The translations under genes and the position numbers were made by a program. The notes under the pieces were generated by a model that searched no databases, had not been told where the DNA came from, and saw nothing but the letters and a program-made list of their open reading frames with translations. DNA of 64,000 nt. Source: Artocarpus heterophyllus. Lineage: Eukaryota; Streptophyta; Magnoliopsida; Rosales; Moraceae. Location of the stretch: contig JAJQZP010000411.1 in NCBI GenBank assembly GCA_025403435.1, positions 205,320 to 269,319 of the forward strand. The letters are read 5' to 3'. Positions within the stretch are counted from its first letter, which is position 1, and the number at the start of each line of letters is the position of its first letter. This document shows positions 11,630 to 23,399 of the stretch, in pieces.

Positions 11630-12895
11630 TCTACGATTATTTTTATAAAATTCTCCTTACCTAAATTGCTCCTTAATTTTGCAAAATCATTCAAAAACAA
11701 CCTTTGATATATACAAATCATTCAAAATGCCCCTTCAATCCAGATTTACAGCGGCAGATATTAAAAATTAATTAAATCCATTAAAGTCTAATTAAATATT
11801 AAAAATTAAATATATTTTAATTTTTTTTTCTAATTCTAACCTTTTTACTATGTCCTTCTCCCTAACCCTCTCCATTGCTCCTCTCTCTGTCAGCAATGGG
11901 GTGAGGGCGACGGGGATGGCGCCCGGGTGGGCTGGCTGGGAAACACATCCGGTGGTGGTGGTGCTGCTGCTTAATATATAACTATGAGTTCTCTCTGAGA
12001 TTTGGGTTTTCTATTCAAAACCAAATTGCCAAACAGATAGAGAAAGAGAAAGAAAGACCGAGAAAAAGTAAAAGAGAGTTCAGATTCTATCATGCTTCAT
12101 CTCTTTTTTTTTTTTGCCTTTTTTCTCTGTTTTTTATGTTTTTCAATTTCCTCTGTATTTTATTGCCAGATGCAAGGAAAAAATAAATTAAGCAAGTGAA
12201 GTTGACATGTGAGTGGGTTTTTCTTTCCCTTTTCTTTTCTTCTTCTTTTTCCTTTTTTTTTTATCTGGTTTTTTGCCCAGCCACATGAAAATGGCATTGT
12301 TTTACCTTATGCCATTTCATGTTCGGAGATTTAATGTGGTGTTTGGAAGGGTGGTGGGAATCGTTGGTTAGAACCACTTTTCCTGTAACTGTAAAATGTG
12401 AGAGCTTTACATTGTAGCAATTTTTTTATTGTTACTGTAATATGTGAAAGCTTTACACTGTTCATAACTGAGTTTGTAGTGGGAACAGTGTGATGGGAAC
12501 TGTTGCCCAGTTAGAAAAGGAGGAAGAGAGGACCGAGAGGGAAGACAAAGAAAGAGGAGGGGGAGAGGAAAAAAAAAAGACTAGAAAAAAATGTAATAAA
12601 GTGTTTTTTTATTATTTTTTAATATTAAAACTACTTTTTTTACTATTTTTAATATTTAATTATTTTTAATAATAATTATAATTTAATGGTTTTAGTTAAT
12701 TTTAAAAATCTGCCACATCAGCAAATCTGTTAACATTTTAAATGGAATTGGACAAAATGAGCATTTTGAATAGTTTTTTGTAAATCAGGGATGTTTTAGT
12801 TTTCTGTAAATCATGATGTTTTGAATGGTTGAGCAAAATTAGAAGCAATTTGAGTTAGGTTGCTCACGGGGAATTTATAAAAATAATCCTGGTTT
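11630..12895. mobile_element. Long-TIR element, Mutator-like, with insert
   Basis: Arms of about 180-250 bp are inverted repeats of each other. The left end gattatttttataaaattc (about 11635) matches the reverse complement of the right end at about 12872-12893; inside, ccattcaaaa, gatttaca and gcagatttttaaaatta also recur in mirrored order. The centre (11860-12560) has a GC-rich patch (gcgacggggatggcgcccgg, about 11908) and purine-rich DNA resembling a 5' UTR, plus a MITE-like repeat at about 12335-12505. It could be a Pack-MULE with captured gene DNA, but no protein is recognised and no 9-bp target duplication was found. Confidence 0.55.
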
Positions 12896-13128
12896 TTAAC
12901 GAACACTTTAATTATGATATTTCTCTCCTCTTAACTTTTAGATAGAAATTATAATGATGATTATAAGAAAGACAAGGGGGATATTGGTTTTTTTCTTTAA
13001 TTTTTTTTTTTGTTTTTGTATTTATTCGATGGGCAAGGCGGTAAGGGAGCTGGCATGGGAGGGGTCGGTCGCGCGGTTGAGGGTTGCGATGGGGAAGGGA
13101 GGTCGTGGGTCACATAAGGCTTGCGGGG

Positions 13129-14220
13129 TAGGGGTGAACGGCGGTCGGTTTGACGGTTTTTGAGCTGGTGCGGGTCGTCTTTTTAGATGACGGGTTGGCA
13201 ATTAACCAACCTGCAGACTGCCCATGAAATGGCGGGCGGTTTCGGTTTGGGTGCGGGCAGGTTAAGGCAGTTTGAGTCTGTACTATAGCCCAATGTAATA
13301 TTTTGGGCTTTAAAAAAAAAGTTACGAAAATTTGTAGAAAATATAAGATGATAATATATGAAGCATTCACATCAACATGCAAGTTTGACGCCTAAAGGCT
13401 GTGACCATATTCACAACAAATTAAAAATATTTCTCCACATAGAATGTATTAGTGTTCGCATAATGTAGTAGTGTTTGCATAATCTCAGAGTTCCTACAAC
13501 AGGAAAAAGATCTTTGAATCACACGTGTATACAGTCAATTCTTCAAGTAAACTGAAACAAAAATTTAACACAATTTTGTATTGCGCAAAAAATAGAAGGC
13601 TCCCCATTTTTGTAACAATCAATCAAGTGCATGAAGACACAAACAATAACCAATGGTCGTTAAGATTGCACATAAAGGTAATAAGACATAGAACCTCATC
13701 TTGACAACAAGAAAACCATGGAATTTTTGTGAAAGTTAAAATGAAAAACAGAATGATTCATTTGGAACAACCTTCTAATGCTAATATATACATTTGGCTT
13801 GCCCTCAATGAAAGACAAATTTGCAAACAAAGTGATTATTATCCGACAACAGGAGTGCCATACAATCATCCGATATACACAAATATTGGAATCAACACCC
13901 AACTCTGTCTTGAATTCCTTTGTTAACTAACTTCAAAATATTACTAGTATTGGCCTTTATTCATTTATTTATTGCATGTGTATTCCGATACTTTAAAGTT
14001 TTCTTGCAGAAATACCAAATAACTTTTAAAATCAAAGATTTATAAGAGAAGCGAACACTCCAAAAAGAACCAAACACTCAATCGATATCAATTACATGGA
14101 TGAAAAATTTCACAAATTTCACAAGTAAACCCTATTCATATATATATATATATCAACCATGAGAAAGAAAAATGCAGAAAAGCTATCAGACGAATGGATG
14201 CTTGATATTGCTGGACGGAT
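13129..14220. mobile_element. hAT-family element, left part (copy A)
   Basis: It starts TAGGGGTGAACGGCGGTCGG, a hAT-type end, and is colinear for about 1.09 kb with 20128-21215 (copy inside the nest). Shared marks include ggttggcaattaaccaac or a close variant, gcccaatgtaat, a doubled gtagtagtgtttgcataat, an AT microsatellite and gagaaagaaaaatgcag. The matching right end is not found nearby, so the copy is either truncated or extends into different DNA towards 16.2 kb. Confidence 0.65.
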
Positions 14221-14879
14221 TTGAAAGTGGAGACATTTAGGTAATATGCACGTGAAATCAGGCAGCTATATACCCCTCAATGCCATGAAACATATACTAA
14301 GCATACTAAGGGCTATACTACTGTAATAGGCTCCTCGAAACATATTTCTTACAGCCCATTATTTAACACAGACACAAAAATCAGCCTAACCACTGTTTCA
14401 AATGAATAAATAAATAAAACATTAAGAGAGCTAAATGGTTCAATTGCTTAGCATCTTACAAAGAAAACTACTCAAGCACTTCAATATTTCATCACAGTCA
14501 GATTACTTTAGGGGTTTCCAATCCATATTAGCAAATACTCATTACTCATGCACTAAGCACAGCTACCAGAACATGGATTTTGGTGTTAAGAACCACACCT
14601 TGCAACATGAAAATATAGACAATTTTTCCCCAAAAAAAAAAAAAAAAGACAATCAAGCAACGAATAACTGAGCACATATATGGCACTTAGGTACCAAATC
14701 CAATAATAACCATAACCTGTATTTGTAATTTGCTTAGACAACGATACTGAACAGTTAAAGTTAACATTTTAACTTGCTAAATCACGAATAAATCAATCTT
14801 GAGTCCCAACCAAAATACATATAAAGGTTCCATACTTTTATGTGTAGTTTATATTATTTTGCTAAGATACTTTGTGTGT

Positions 14880-14883
14880 TATT

Positions 14884-14916
<33 letters not shown>

Positions 14917-14935
14917 ATATTATTATTATTATTTT
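14880..14935. repeat. ATT-type microsatellite
   Basis: Runs of cattat and att trinucleotides. They create long hydrophobic open frames on both strands, which are not genes. Confidence 0.8.
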
Positions 14936-15879
14936 TGCTAAGACATTTTTGTGTGTACACACATAAAGGTATTGCTTTGAATTCTCCTCTCTCTTTCTTC
15001 TTTTTTCTTTTTCCCTTTTGCTTCTTGGCAAGAGGAGGGGCACTTGGAAAAAGGAAAAAAGAGAGAGGAGGAGCACTAATACTATGATAATTGCTCTTTT
15101 TTTATTTAATTTTTTATTTCCAAATGGAGCATGAGGGTTTACAGTTATAAATGTGCACAACTTCAACATTTAAAAGCTTCTCAGCATTCCAAGTTAATAT
15201 CCCCCAACAATCCCAGCTCGGCCTCACTACAGGGCTGGGCCCACCAAGCCAAATGGGCCGAGGCTAAAACAAACTCAAAACCATGAATCAGGCAACCCAA
15301 CAAACCCTTGACCACCCCAGGTCCATCCGAGTCCATCAGAAGATCAACACAACAAACAAGCCCCGTAACAGATCTTCAACCAAAACGAACCAAAAACAAA
15401 AACAAAAACTAAAACTAAAAACTTCACCATTGCCATGGATCCAAACATGGGTCCGGATAAAAAAACAAAACACAACAACAAACAACACCAAAACCTTAAA
15501 ACGGGCTAAAACACAACAGAAAACAACAAACAGGAAAGTATATGATCTATCTAAAGTATGATAAGTAAATATAAATAAATAAAAACTTGGGCCTTCTTAG
15601 AAACTCAGAACCCAGCCCAGATCAAAGAACAACGAACCATTCAAGACTTTCGCCACTACCAAAAATAGCATATCGTCCAGAACCTAAAAATCAGCTTAAA
15701 AAAGCTCGCACCTTTACACCAACTCATCAAAACCCACAAACCAAAATCCAAAAAGAACAAGCACGAAACAAGAAATTCCTCCACCAAAAACACTCAAATT
15801 TCACAATTTGAAGAGAATAGCACGCGTGGCATAGAGAATCTTCAAAAAATGGGGAATTTGACCAAGCAAAACGAAAATT

Positions 15880-16195
15880 AGGGCAAAAAAGTTAGGGCTT
15901 TTACCGATGGCTCGGAGGCGAAAACAGAAGACGGGAAGACGACGAGCAAAGCTCGGGGACGGAGCTCGGGAGGTCTCCGAGATTGATCGAGATCTAGGGT
16001 TTTGCAGAGAGCGAGAGAGAGGGGAGAAAGAGAGAGAATTGGGGGCGAGATAGATTTGGGCCTTTTTTTGGGAACGAACCCGAGAAGCAAATTGGACCTT
16101 TGCGAAAAGGGTCTTGAAGGGTGCAAGTGAAAAGATAAGATATTTTTTGGGGTCAGATTTTGAAATAGATTCACACACACGGAGCACAAGCCAAA
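15880..16195 (-). other. Possible 5' UTR exon of a minus-strand transcript
   Basis: Read on the minus strand this is a CT-rich leader with CTCTCTCGCTCTCTGCAAAACCC followed by TAGATCTCG, then GAGCCATCG and a possible donor GTAAAAGC at about 15900. This looks like a plant 5' UTR. The overlapping frames of 103 and 128 codons (minus) have no domain and a composition explained by the leader. No coding exon was found downstream. Similar leaders occur on the minus strand near the right ends of the hAT elements at 20.0 and 21.6 kb, so this may be the right half of copy A. Confidence 0.3.
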
Positions 16196-16199
16196 TTTG

Positions 16200-18540
16200 C
16201 CCTGTTATTTTTTGGGTTTTTGGACTTTCTTTGGTCCATTGTTATTTTTCCTTTCATTATTGGTTATTGTCAAAAAAATGAAAAACAAGAACCGGACCGC
16301 ACCCAAAAAAAGGACAAAAAAATAAAAATAAAAAATAAAGTCAACAAAGCCCACCTCTTTTTATCACTAGTATGCCCTTTTTTTCCCTTGGGTCGGTACA
16401 TGAAGGGCTTGTAGCCCACCAGTGAAATGTAATGAACACTTCATCTTGTGGGGGCCCACATGGGTGGTGGGTGTGAGAGCCCATTTCAAATAAAAATTTC
16501 TCTCTCATCTTTCTTTTGTGAATATACAATGAAGGAAAAAATAAATAAATAAAACTTTGTGATTCTTTCTTCAAGCCCTGATCCAACCAAAAAGGGGGGG
16601 TTGTTGTAATTGGTTGATGTTCGTATGGGTTACATGATTTAACCCAAGGTGAGGGATATGGTCTGCTTTTTTTTTTTTTTTTTGGGGCAAAGCTTTTTTT
16701 TGGACATTTTGGACTTGAAAAGAAGGGAAAATTACTTGAGGGGCAATTCTGTACTGAGGAATACTCTAGAATTTAATTACATTCCAAAAGTGCCAACAAT
16801 GATTGTTGATTTGGGAATTTGGCTAAGGATGGATAATCATCCCATCAACCTAATTTGAACACATTCTTGAGATTAGACAACATAAAATTGCACATACTTG
16901 TGGAAATTAGCATTGGATGGTCTAAACCAAAATGAAGAAGGGGAAAGAAAAGATAAGCAAGATGTCACATCATGGTAGCTGAGGTTCATTTCATTTCATA
17001 TATGCGTATAAGAATTCATATAATATCCCAGAGAATGAGGAGGAGAAAAGTGTGATGTTGATTATAATCAAGCTTCTTTTTTTTTTTTCACTTTTAAAGT
17101 ATTAAGAGCATATGGGATGGATAGCCTTTTTCTAAAGTCTTCTTCAAGTAGATGTCCTCGGTTTTGCTAAATTGAAAAGAAAAAAAATTTGTTTTTCTTA
17201 TGACTTTAGTAATCTCTTGATTGATTTTTGATAAATTATTGATTGATCTTGGTATATTATTAATTAATAATTAGCTGGTCATTAGTTTATCAACCTATGA
17301 ATGACGTATTAATTTTCAATCACTTAAATCATTGTTTTTAAATTTTTTAAAAATGGATTGATTTAACTAACAAAAGTACAGACATTTAGTAAGAATATGC
17401 TTCATTTTTAGTACGTATCTTGTTTATCAAATGGTAACGCAAATAATGTAGTTTCTCATTATTTATATGCAACTTACGGTATTAAAAAAACCTATATTAT
17501 TTTGTAATCACGTCTAAATTGATGGGTAAGTTTGGCCAACTTATTATTTTTAAAGACCCAAATTTAAATTCCCTAACCTAAAAGTGGAAAAAGGTTTATT
17601 AACTGGAGATAAGCAATGCCTTCTCAATAAAGAGTATAGACATTTGTGATTTTTTAAGCACTATAAGTTTTTTTTCCCCATTATTTCATTATAAATGAAC
17701 TTGAAGAACGTAATTCTAAAAAAATGATGCAAAGCTAAAGATTTAAAAGTGAAAGCATCCTCCACTTTTATTAGGTTTTACCGTTTAAAAAAAGGGCAAA
17801 AGAGGCAAATAATATTTTTTGAAACTTTTTAAAAGTAAATAGCATGTTTTAAACATTTAAAGTAAATGATATATTTATATTACAAATACAAGGTAAATAA
17901 ACTATTTAAGCATTATTTGCAGTGTAAATATGTAATTTACCTCAAATATTCAAAAAAATGTTTTTGAATTCTAAAAAAAAAAAGATGTTTACCCTAATTT
18001 CTAGGAGAAAGGTTATTGCATCCGCAAGCAGTAGCCCAACTAGAAGCCCAAAAGGGATGGGTTTCCTTTATCATCGAGACATCATTAACTTATCTACTAG
18101 CCAGCAGTATAAAGGATATCATTTCTTTGTTTATATTTCAATCAGGTAATGATTAGGTTTTGAATTCAGGGAGTACAAATGGTAATGCCTTCGGGGTTTG
18201 GAGCAGCTAGAAATAGCCAATTATCATTAGACTTGTAGAAGTCAAACGGAAGATTTTGTAACTGGGTGGTTATATAGAAAAGCTATTTTACCATCAAAGT
18301 GTGCTAATGTAGAGGCTCCAATATTGTTCAAACATCGGTTACACTTTACATGGGTAGCCACTAATTAATCAAGCGAATATATATTTGTGTGGTTTTAATG
18401 GTTATATTATTAATAGGTGCTATAATTAACTATATGATATGAATCCAACGATTGTAATTAATTTACAAGTTGACAAAAAAAAGAAAAATTACACAAAATA
18501 GTAGATTTTGCTATTCTATTAGGAAAATATGTCAGTACTT
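16200..18540. other. Intergenic DNA, no gene seen
   Basis: AT-rich with poly-T and poly-A tracts. The open frames at 16220-16414, 16649-16858 and 17958-18149 have no recognisable domains and are built on homopolymers. Confidence 0.5.
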
Positions 18541-19001
18541 TTAATATATGAGTGAACAACAAGCAGTTTGGTGGTTTTTGGGCATGTGCGGTTTGGTTTT
18601 TTCAGATTGCGGGTTGGCAATTAACCAACCCAAACCACCAATCACATGGCAGGTGGTTTCGGTTTGGTTAGATGGGTGCATGCAGGTTGAGGCAGTTTAG
18701 ACCTATACTATTACCCAATGTAATTTTTTGGACTTTTAAAAAAAATGTAGAAAATTTGTAGAAAAATATAAGATGATAATATATAAAGCATTTCTAACAA
18801 CAAGCAAGTTTAATGCCTAAAAACAGTGACCATATCCACAAGTACAAATTAAGAAACATAATCATTCACTGTAACAAGAAGCATCGACTTGCTAAAGAAT
18901 ATTGAGTTACGTACAAAAGACTTTCAGCTCCTCCAAAAACAATACCAAACTCCCCTCAAGTAATGAACAAAATTGCAAAAGAATTTTTAGAATTTTCTTA
19001 C

Positions 19002-19096
19002 TTGGCCCAACAGATCTCGATTAAGGCAACTACTTGAGGATTTACATTAGTCGGAATCTCAAGCCTTCGATTGTTGAAACCAACTACTGCTACAAC
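19002..19096 (-). pseudogene. Exon of a CTR1-like Raf-type protein kinase
   Basis: On the minus strand, after an acceptor CTCAG, the exon reads VVAVVGFNNRRLEIP followed by NPQVVALIEICWA, then a donor GTAAGA inside the codon after Ala. This is the late kinase-domain segment (subdomains X-XI) of plant Raf-like MAPKKKs of the CTR1/EDR1 group, where VVAAVGF.xxRLxIP and CW are conserved. Only this one exon is present; the preceding catalytic and following (EPWKRPSF-type) exons are not seen. It lies inside the outer hAT element, which suggests capture of a host gene fragment. Confidence 0.6.
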
Positions 19097-19367
19097 CTGA
19101 GAAATGTTGATGTATCATATTTCATGAACTAAGAATTTCACAATTAGTAAGCCAGAAACATAGGTCCATCATAACTAAAATGCGTATGTATGCTACAAAT
19201 AGTATCATTCCTTCAAACAAACAAACAAAAAATACAAATTTGTAAAGAAGACAAACCAATATGAAATACAAAACAAGTAACATGTACTAAGACAAATTTG
19301 TCATTTGTCCCGGTGAATGAATACAATTTATGACTATTAAGTAAAGTTCAATAGCTTACATCCAAGG

Positions 19368-19470
19368 TATGAGAGTTAATGAATTCCAAAATCTTATCAT
19401 CAAAGTCTGCATGACACCCTAGTTTCGACAACACCTCCTGAACCTTTTGTCTAATCACTTGAATAAAAGC
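19368..19470 (-). other. Putative exon of unknown origin
   Basis: Minus-strand frame with VIRQKVQEVLSKLGC and ILEFINSHTLD, bounded by possible acceptor ATTCAAG and donor GTAAGC. It lies upstream, in transcription order, of the kinase exon in the same hAT interior, but it is not part of a CTR1 kinase domain. Helical composition; family not recognised. Further upstream a CT-rich leader at 20095-19950 ends with a donor GTAAGT, and a short piece ends in GTAAGT at about 19880, so these may form one chimeric transcript. Confidence 0.3.
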
Positions 19471-20127
19471 AGAATAAAAGCAGGTGATGGTTCTAAAACA
19501 CAAGGAAAAAAATAATGAAAGTGTAAATATGCAATACAAAAAATCATACACATACAGCATAATACATTTAGGATTTCATAAAAAAACTTGGGTTCCTCCC
19601 ACTCCTACATTCAAATACCCTTGAAAAGTAACCACTAATCATACTTGATAAAACAAGATAGGAATCACCTAAACTTCTTGGCGTTTCGTTTCCATCTTGG
19701 GCTCCTAAATAATCAATACCTTCTAATGATTCTATCTCTGACAAATCCTATTTCTTTCTTGAATGAGTTTTGTTATTCTCTTCATCCAAACCATAATCAA
19801 AAGTTACTCTGACTCGTGTACTAAGACATTGCAAAACTAGAGCCAAAGATCCTTGCAAACAATTTCAAACCATGACTTACCTTTTTTCTTCCACTGACCA
19901 AAGCAGAGAAACGAAAAAAAAAAAGCAAAAGACCAACAAAATACTTACAATGAGCAGAATCAAGCACTGAATTGAAGCGAGGGCCGGCCAATTAGGGAGA
20001 ATGGGAAAAAGAAAGGGGCAATTAGGGAGAAAAGAACTAGGAAGAAGAAAAGAAAAGAGGGAAAGAGGGGCTAGGGCTGAATACAGGCAGTGTAGATTTC
20101 GGTCATAACTCGTGAGCGTGTGGCTAG

Positions 20128-21995
20128 TAAGGGTGAACGGCAAGCGGTTTGACAGTTTTTCGGTGGGTGCATGTCCTTTTTTTTGGATGGCAGGCTGATG
20201 ATTAACCAACCCGCAGACCGCCCGTGGAATGACGGTCGATTTTGGTTTGGGTGCGGGTTGAGGCGGTTTGGGCCTATACTATGGCCCAATGTAATTTTTT
20301 GGGCTTTAAAAAAAGTTAAGAAAATTTATAGAAAATATAAGATGATAATATATGAAGCATTCCCAACAACAACCAAGTTTTACGCCTAAAGACTATGACT
20401 ATATTCACAATAAATTAAGAATATTTCTCCATATAAAATGTAGTAGTGCTTGCATAATGTAGTAGTGTTTGCATAATCTTAGAGTTCCTACAACATGAAA
20501 AAGCTCTTTGAATCACACGTATACATTCAATTGTTCAAGTAAACTGAAAAAGAAATTCAACAAAACTTTGTATTATGCAAACAATAGAAGGCTCCCCATT
20601 TTTGCAACAATGAATCAAGTGTACGAAGACACAAAGAATAACTAATGGTCGTTAAGATTGCACATAAAGGTAATATATAAGACATAAAACCTCATCCTGA
20701 CAATAAGAAAAGCATGAAACTTTTGAGAAAATTAAAATGAAAAACAGAATGATTCATGTGGAACAACCTTCTAATGCTGAGATAAACATTTGGCTTGCCC
20801 TCAATGAAAGACGAATTGCAAACAAAGTGATTGCTATCTGACAACAGAGTGCCATACATTCATCCGATGTACACAAATATTGGAATCAACACCCAACTCT
20901 GTCTTGAACTCAGGGTTGAATGCCTTTGTTAACTAACTGCAAAATATTACCAGTATTGACCTTTTATTCATTTATTTACTGCATGTATATTCCGATACTT
21001 TAAAGTTTTCTAGCAGAAACCCCAAACAACTTTTAAAATCAAAGATTTATAAGAGAAGCAAACACTCCAAAAAGAACCAAACACTCAACCAATATCAATT
21101 ACATGGATGAAAAATTTCAAAACTTTCATAAGCAAATCCTAGTCATATATATATATATATATATATATATATCAACCATGAGAAAGAAAAATGCAAAAGA
21201 GCTATCAGACGACATAGGATCCATATTTGTATGCAAAATTCCTACTTTTGTTTTTCTTGTACACTCATTGAGAAAGATATACAGTCAAAGAAAGTGCTAG
21301 AAAGAGAAAGAGAGGGGAATAACTATAAGAGAGATTATTGGTGCACACGGGGGAACTAATTTGTGAATAGTCTCCACTTTGAGCTTTACACAAAAAACCT
21401 AATAACATATCTATCATCCAGAAGCAAAGAAAACAGAAGAAAAGAAAAGATATACATATCTATCTTCACAAAACAAAAGGAAAGCCGAAAGCAAAGAAGA
21501 TTTAACTTTGGAGACAAAAAAAAAAAAACTTACAAAGAAGAAAAGAACTTGCCTGCCACTGACGGGAGGGAAGTGGGTAACACCAGACGGAAGGGGAAGA
21601 CAGCCACCAGAGGGGAAGCACTGCAACTAATTACTCAAAACTTGGAGTGGGAAGAAGAAAAGAAGAGGGGAAACTTTGGGGTTGGCTGCTTGTAATTTAA
21701 ACTTTGGGGAACTCTAAGGACTTAGAGTCGATGTTAGGGTAAGGGGATGGAGGGTAGAGGACAAATTAGATTAAGGAATTAGCTTCTTTTTTTTTTTTTT
21801 AAAGAAATTTAGGCGGGTGGGTCGGTTTGAACCCGCCCTTTAAGTTTCAAAACTGAACCTGCCTGTCAACATATACAAGTGGGTGGATTCAACCCGCCCA
21901 TTGGCAGATTGCTGATGTAGACCCTTTTTTTTTTAGGGCAGGTGGGCATGGGTGCCGGCGGTTGACGGGTGCGGGATAGTTTTTGTGTAGCCTTA
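20128..21995. mobile_element. Complete non-autonomous hAT element with perfect TSD
   Basis: Ends TAAGGGTGAACGG and, reversed, TAAGGCTACACAA. It is flanked by identical 8-bp direct repeats GTGGCTAG at 20120-20127 and 21996-22003, the target duplication length of hAT elements. Length 1,868 bp. It interrupts the outer hAT copy. The first 1.09 kb matches copy A at 13129. There is an AT microsatellite at 21145-21172, and near the right end a minus-strand CT-rich leader (about 21660-21530) ending in a donor GTAAGT. No transposase is encoded, so it must have been moved in trans. Confidence 0.85.
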
Positions 21996-22299
21996 GTGGC
22001 TAGCTGAGTGTAGATAGATTTATTTTTTTAATATATAGGCGGGCGGGTTCGGGTTAACCCGTCCTCAAAAACTTAAAACCAAACCTGCCTAAATATATTG
22101 GCATGTGGGTTCAACCTACTAGCAGGTGGGTTACTAACGTAAACCAGCTTTTTTCGGACGGTGCGGACGTGGGCAGTTGGTGGGTAGGGGTGGCCTTTGT
22201 ACAACCTTATTTTTAAAAACATAAAAATAATAGTAGATTTAAATATATTAGTATTTTAAAGTAAACAAAAACCCTAAACTACCTTTTAGAGTCAGATTC

Positions 22300-22930
22300 T
22301 TTTTTTTATTTGCTTTTTTTTTTTTTTTCATTTTTCCTCATTTCTCTCTCTCTCCCCCTTCTCTCTCTTTGTTCTCTCTCCTCAGTTTCTCCGCTTCTCT
22401 CTCTACTCCCTTTCTCTGATCTGTTTCTCTCTTGCTTCCTTTCTTTTTGGTTTTCCAGTTCCATCGACTCTTCGGCTCCGATCGCGACGGTGGTTCGAGT
22501 CTTGGAGAATCTGAACGATCACTAAAGAGAGAGTCAACAACGATTTAAATGTCATCTTCTCCAACAACGATGAAGAAGCGGAGAAACTGCATCGCCGTCG
22601 CTATCCATCCTTGTCATTCCCGATCTGCTCTACTCTACCTAATATGGAGCCGTCTATGGCCGAGACTTCAAGCCTCTCTCTTGTTGGTGAAAAATCCCAC
22701 GACGGAGATCTGACAGCCTCAGCGATCCCCATTGTTGTCGAACAGCTTCATGAGCTCAACTTTGCATGCTTCATTGCGATCTAAGTACTTCACCATGGAT
22801 CAAGATTATAGGACGTGTAGTTTAGCCTCAAGATCATCGTCGAAGGTGTTGCTTTGTTGTCGATCAACTTTGTTGTGAGGTCGTTGTCACCGTCAATAGA
22901 TCTTCTATGTCGGAGAATATAGAGGAGCAA
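22300..22930 (+). other. CT-rich leader and 54-codon frame, origin unknown
   Basis: A CT-rich stretch (22310-22460) resembling a plant 5' UTR leads into GC-richer DNA. The frame 22549-22713 (plus) starts MSSSPTTMKKRRN and ends at TGA with 54 residues; no domain is recognised. It is followed by more GC-rich DNA without a long frame and then the minisatellite. It could be part of a transposable element or a decayed gene. Confidence 0.2.
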
Positions 22931-23399
22931 TTGCGAGAGAGAACAGAGACCTCCCATCACCGTAACTGTCCAAATAACCTTCTCGTCGAAGGTGTTGTTA
23001 CGTCCAAGTCTTCTTGCTTCCTAGTTTAATAGCAATTGTTGGTTGATGGCTTTTTTGTTTATCCTGAATCTACGTTTTGTCTTCATGAAGCTGCTTTTAT
23101 GTGAGCACTTGCCACACTTTACATTTGTCCTTTATGTGAATTAATCTAAATGAAGATGCCTTTTTTCTATGCCTTCTTGTGTCTGTCATTTTTTAGGTAA
23201 TATCAGACATGCGACTTTCTTGCATTAAATGAAACTCATTCAGTTTCAGAGGGAAAAGAATTATATGAAAACATCAATATGAGAAATTTTATGTGTGTGT
23301 GTGAATTGTTTCCTTGTGTTTTGTGAGTTTTCCTTTCTTTCTATTTTCTATATTTCTTTATGTTATAGTTGTTCTTTCTTATTGTGGCTACATTTTTTG

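Larger units (their letters stand above)
18547..22209. mobile_element. Outer hAT-family element, interrupted by a second copy
   Basis: The left end (TATGAGTGAACAAC, about 18547) and following 300 bp match the left ends at 13129 and 20128. The right end (about 22035-22209, finishing TGTACAACCTTA) matches the right end of the inner copy (21820-21995, finishing TGTGTAGCCTTA). Removing the inner copy leaves about 1.79 kb, close to the inner copy's 1,868 bp, so this was a full element of similar size. Its middle (18850-20120) differs from the other copies and holds a kinase exon. The candidate target duplication (ttttaata and tttttaaa) is weak. Confidence 0.6.

Noticed and set aside
15801..16189. 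Overlapping minus-strand frames of 128 and 103 codons
   Set aside because: Composition follows a CT-rich leader. No domain, no conserved start context, and a donor-like GTAAAAG inside.
19877..20209. 110-codon minus frame
   Set aside because: It spans the hAT left end, a CT-rich leader and a GTAAGT donor. It is low complexity, not a protein.
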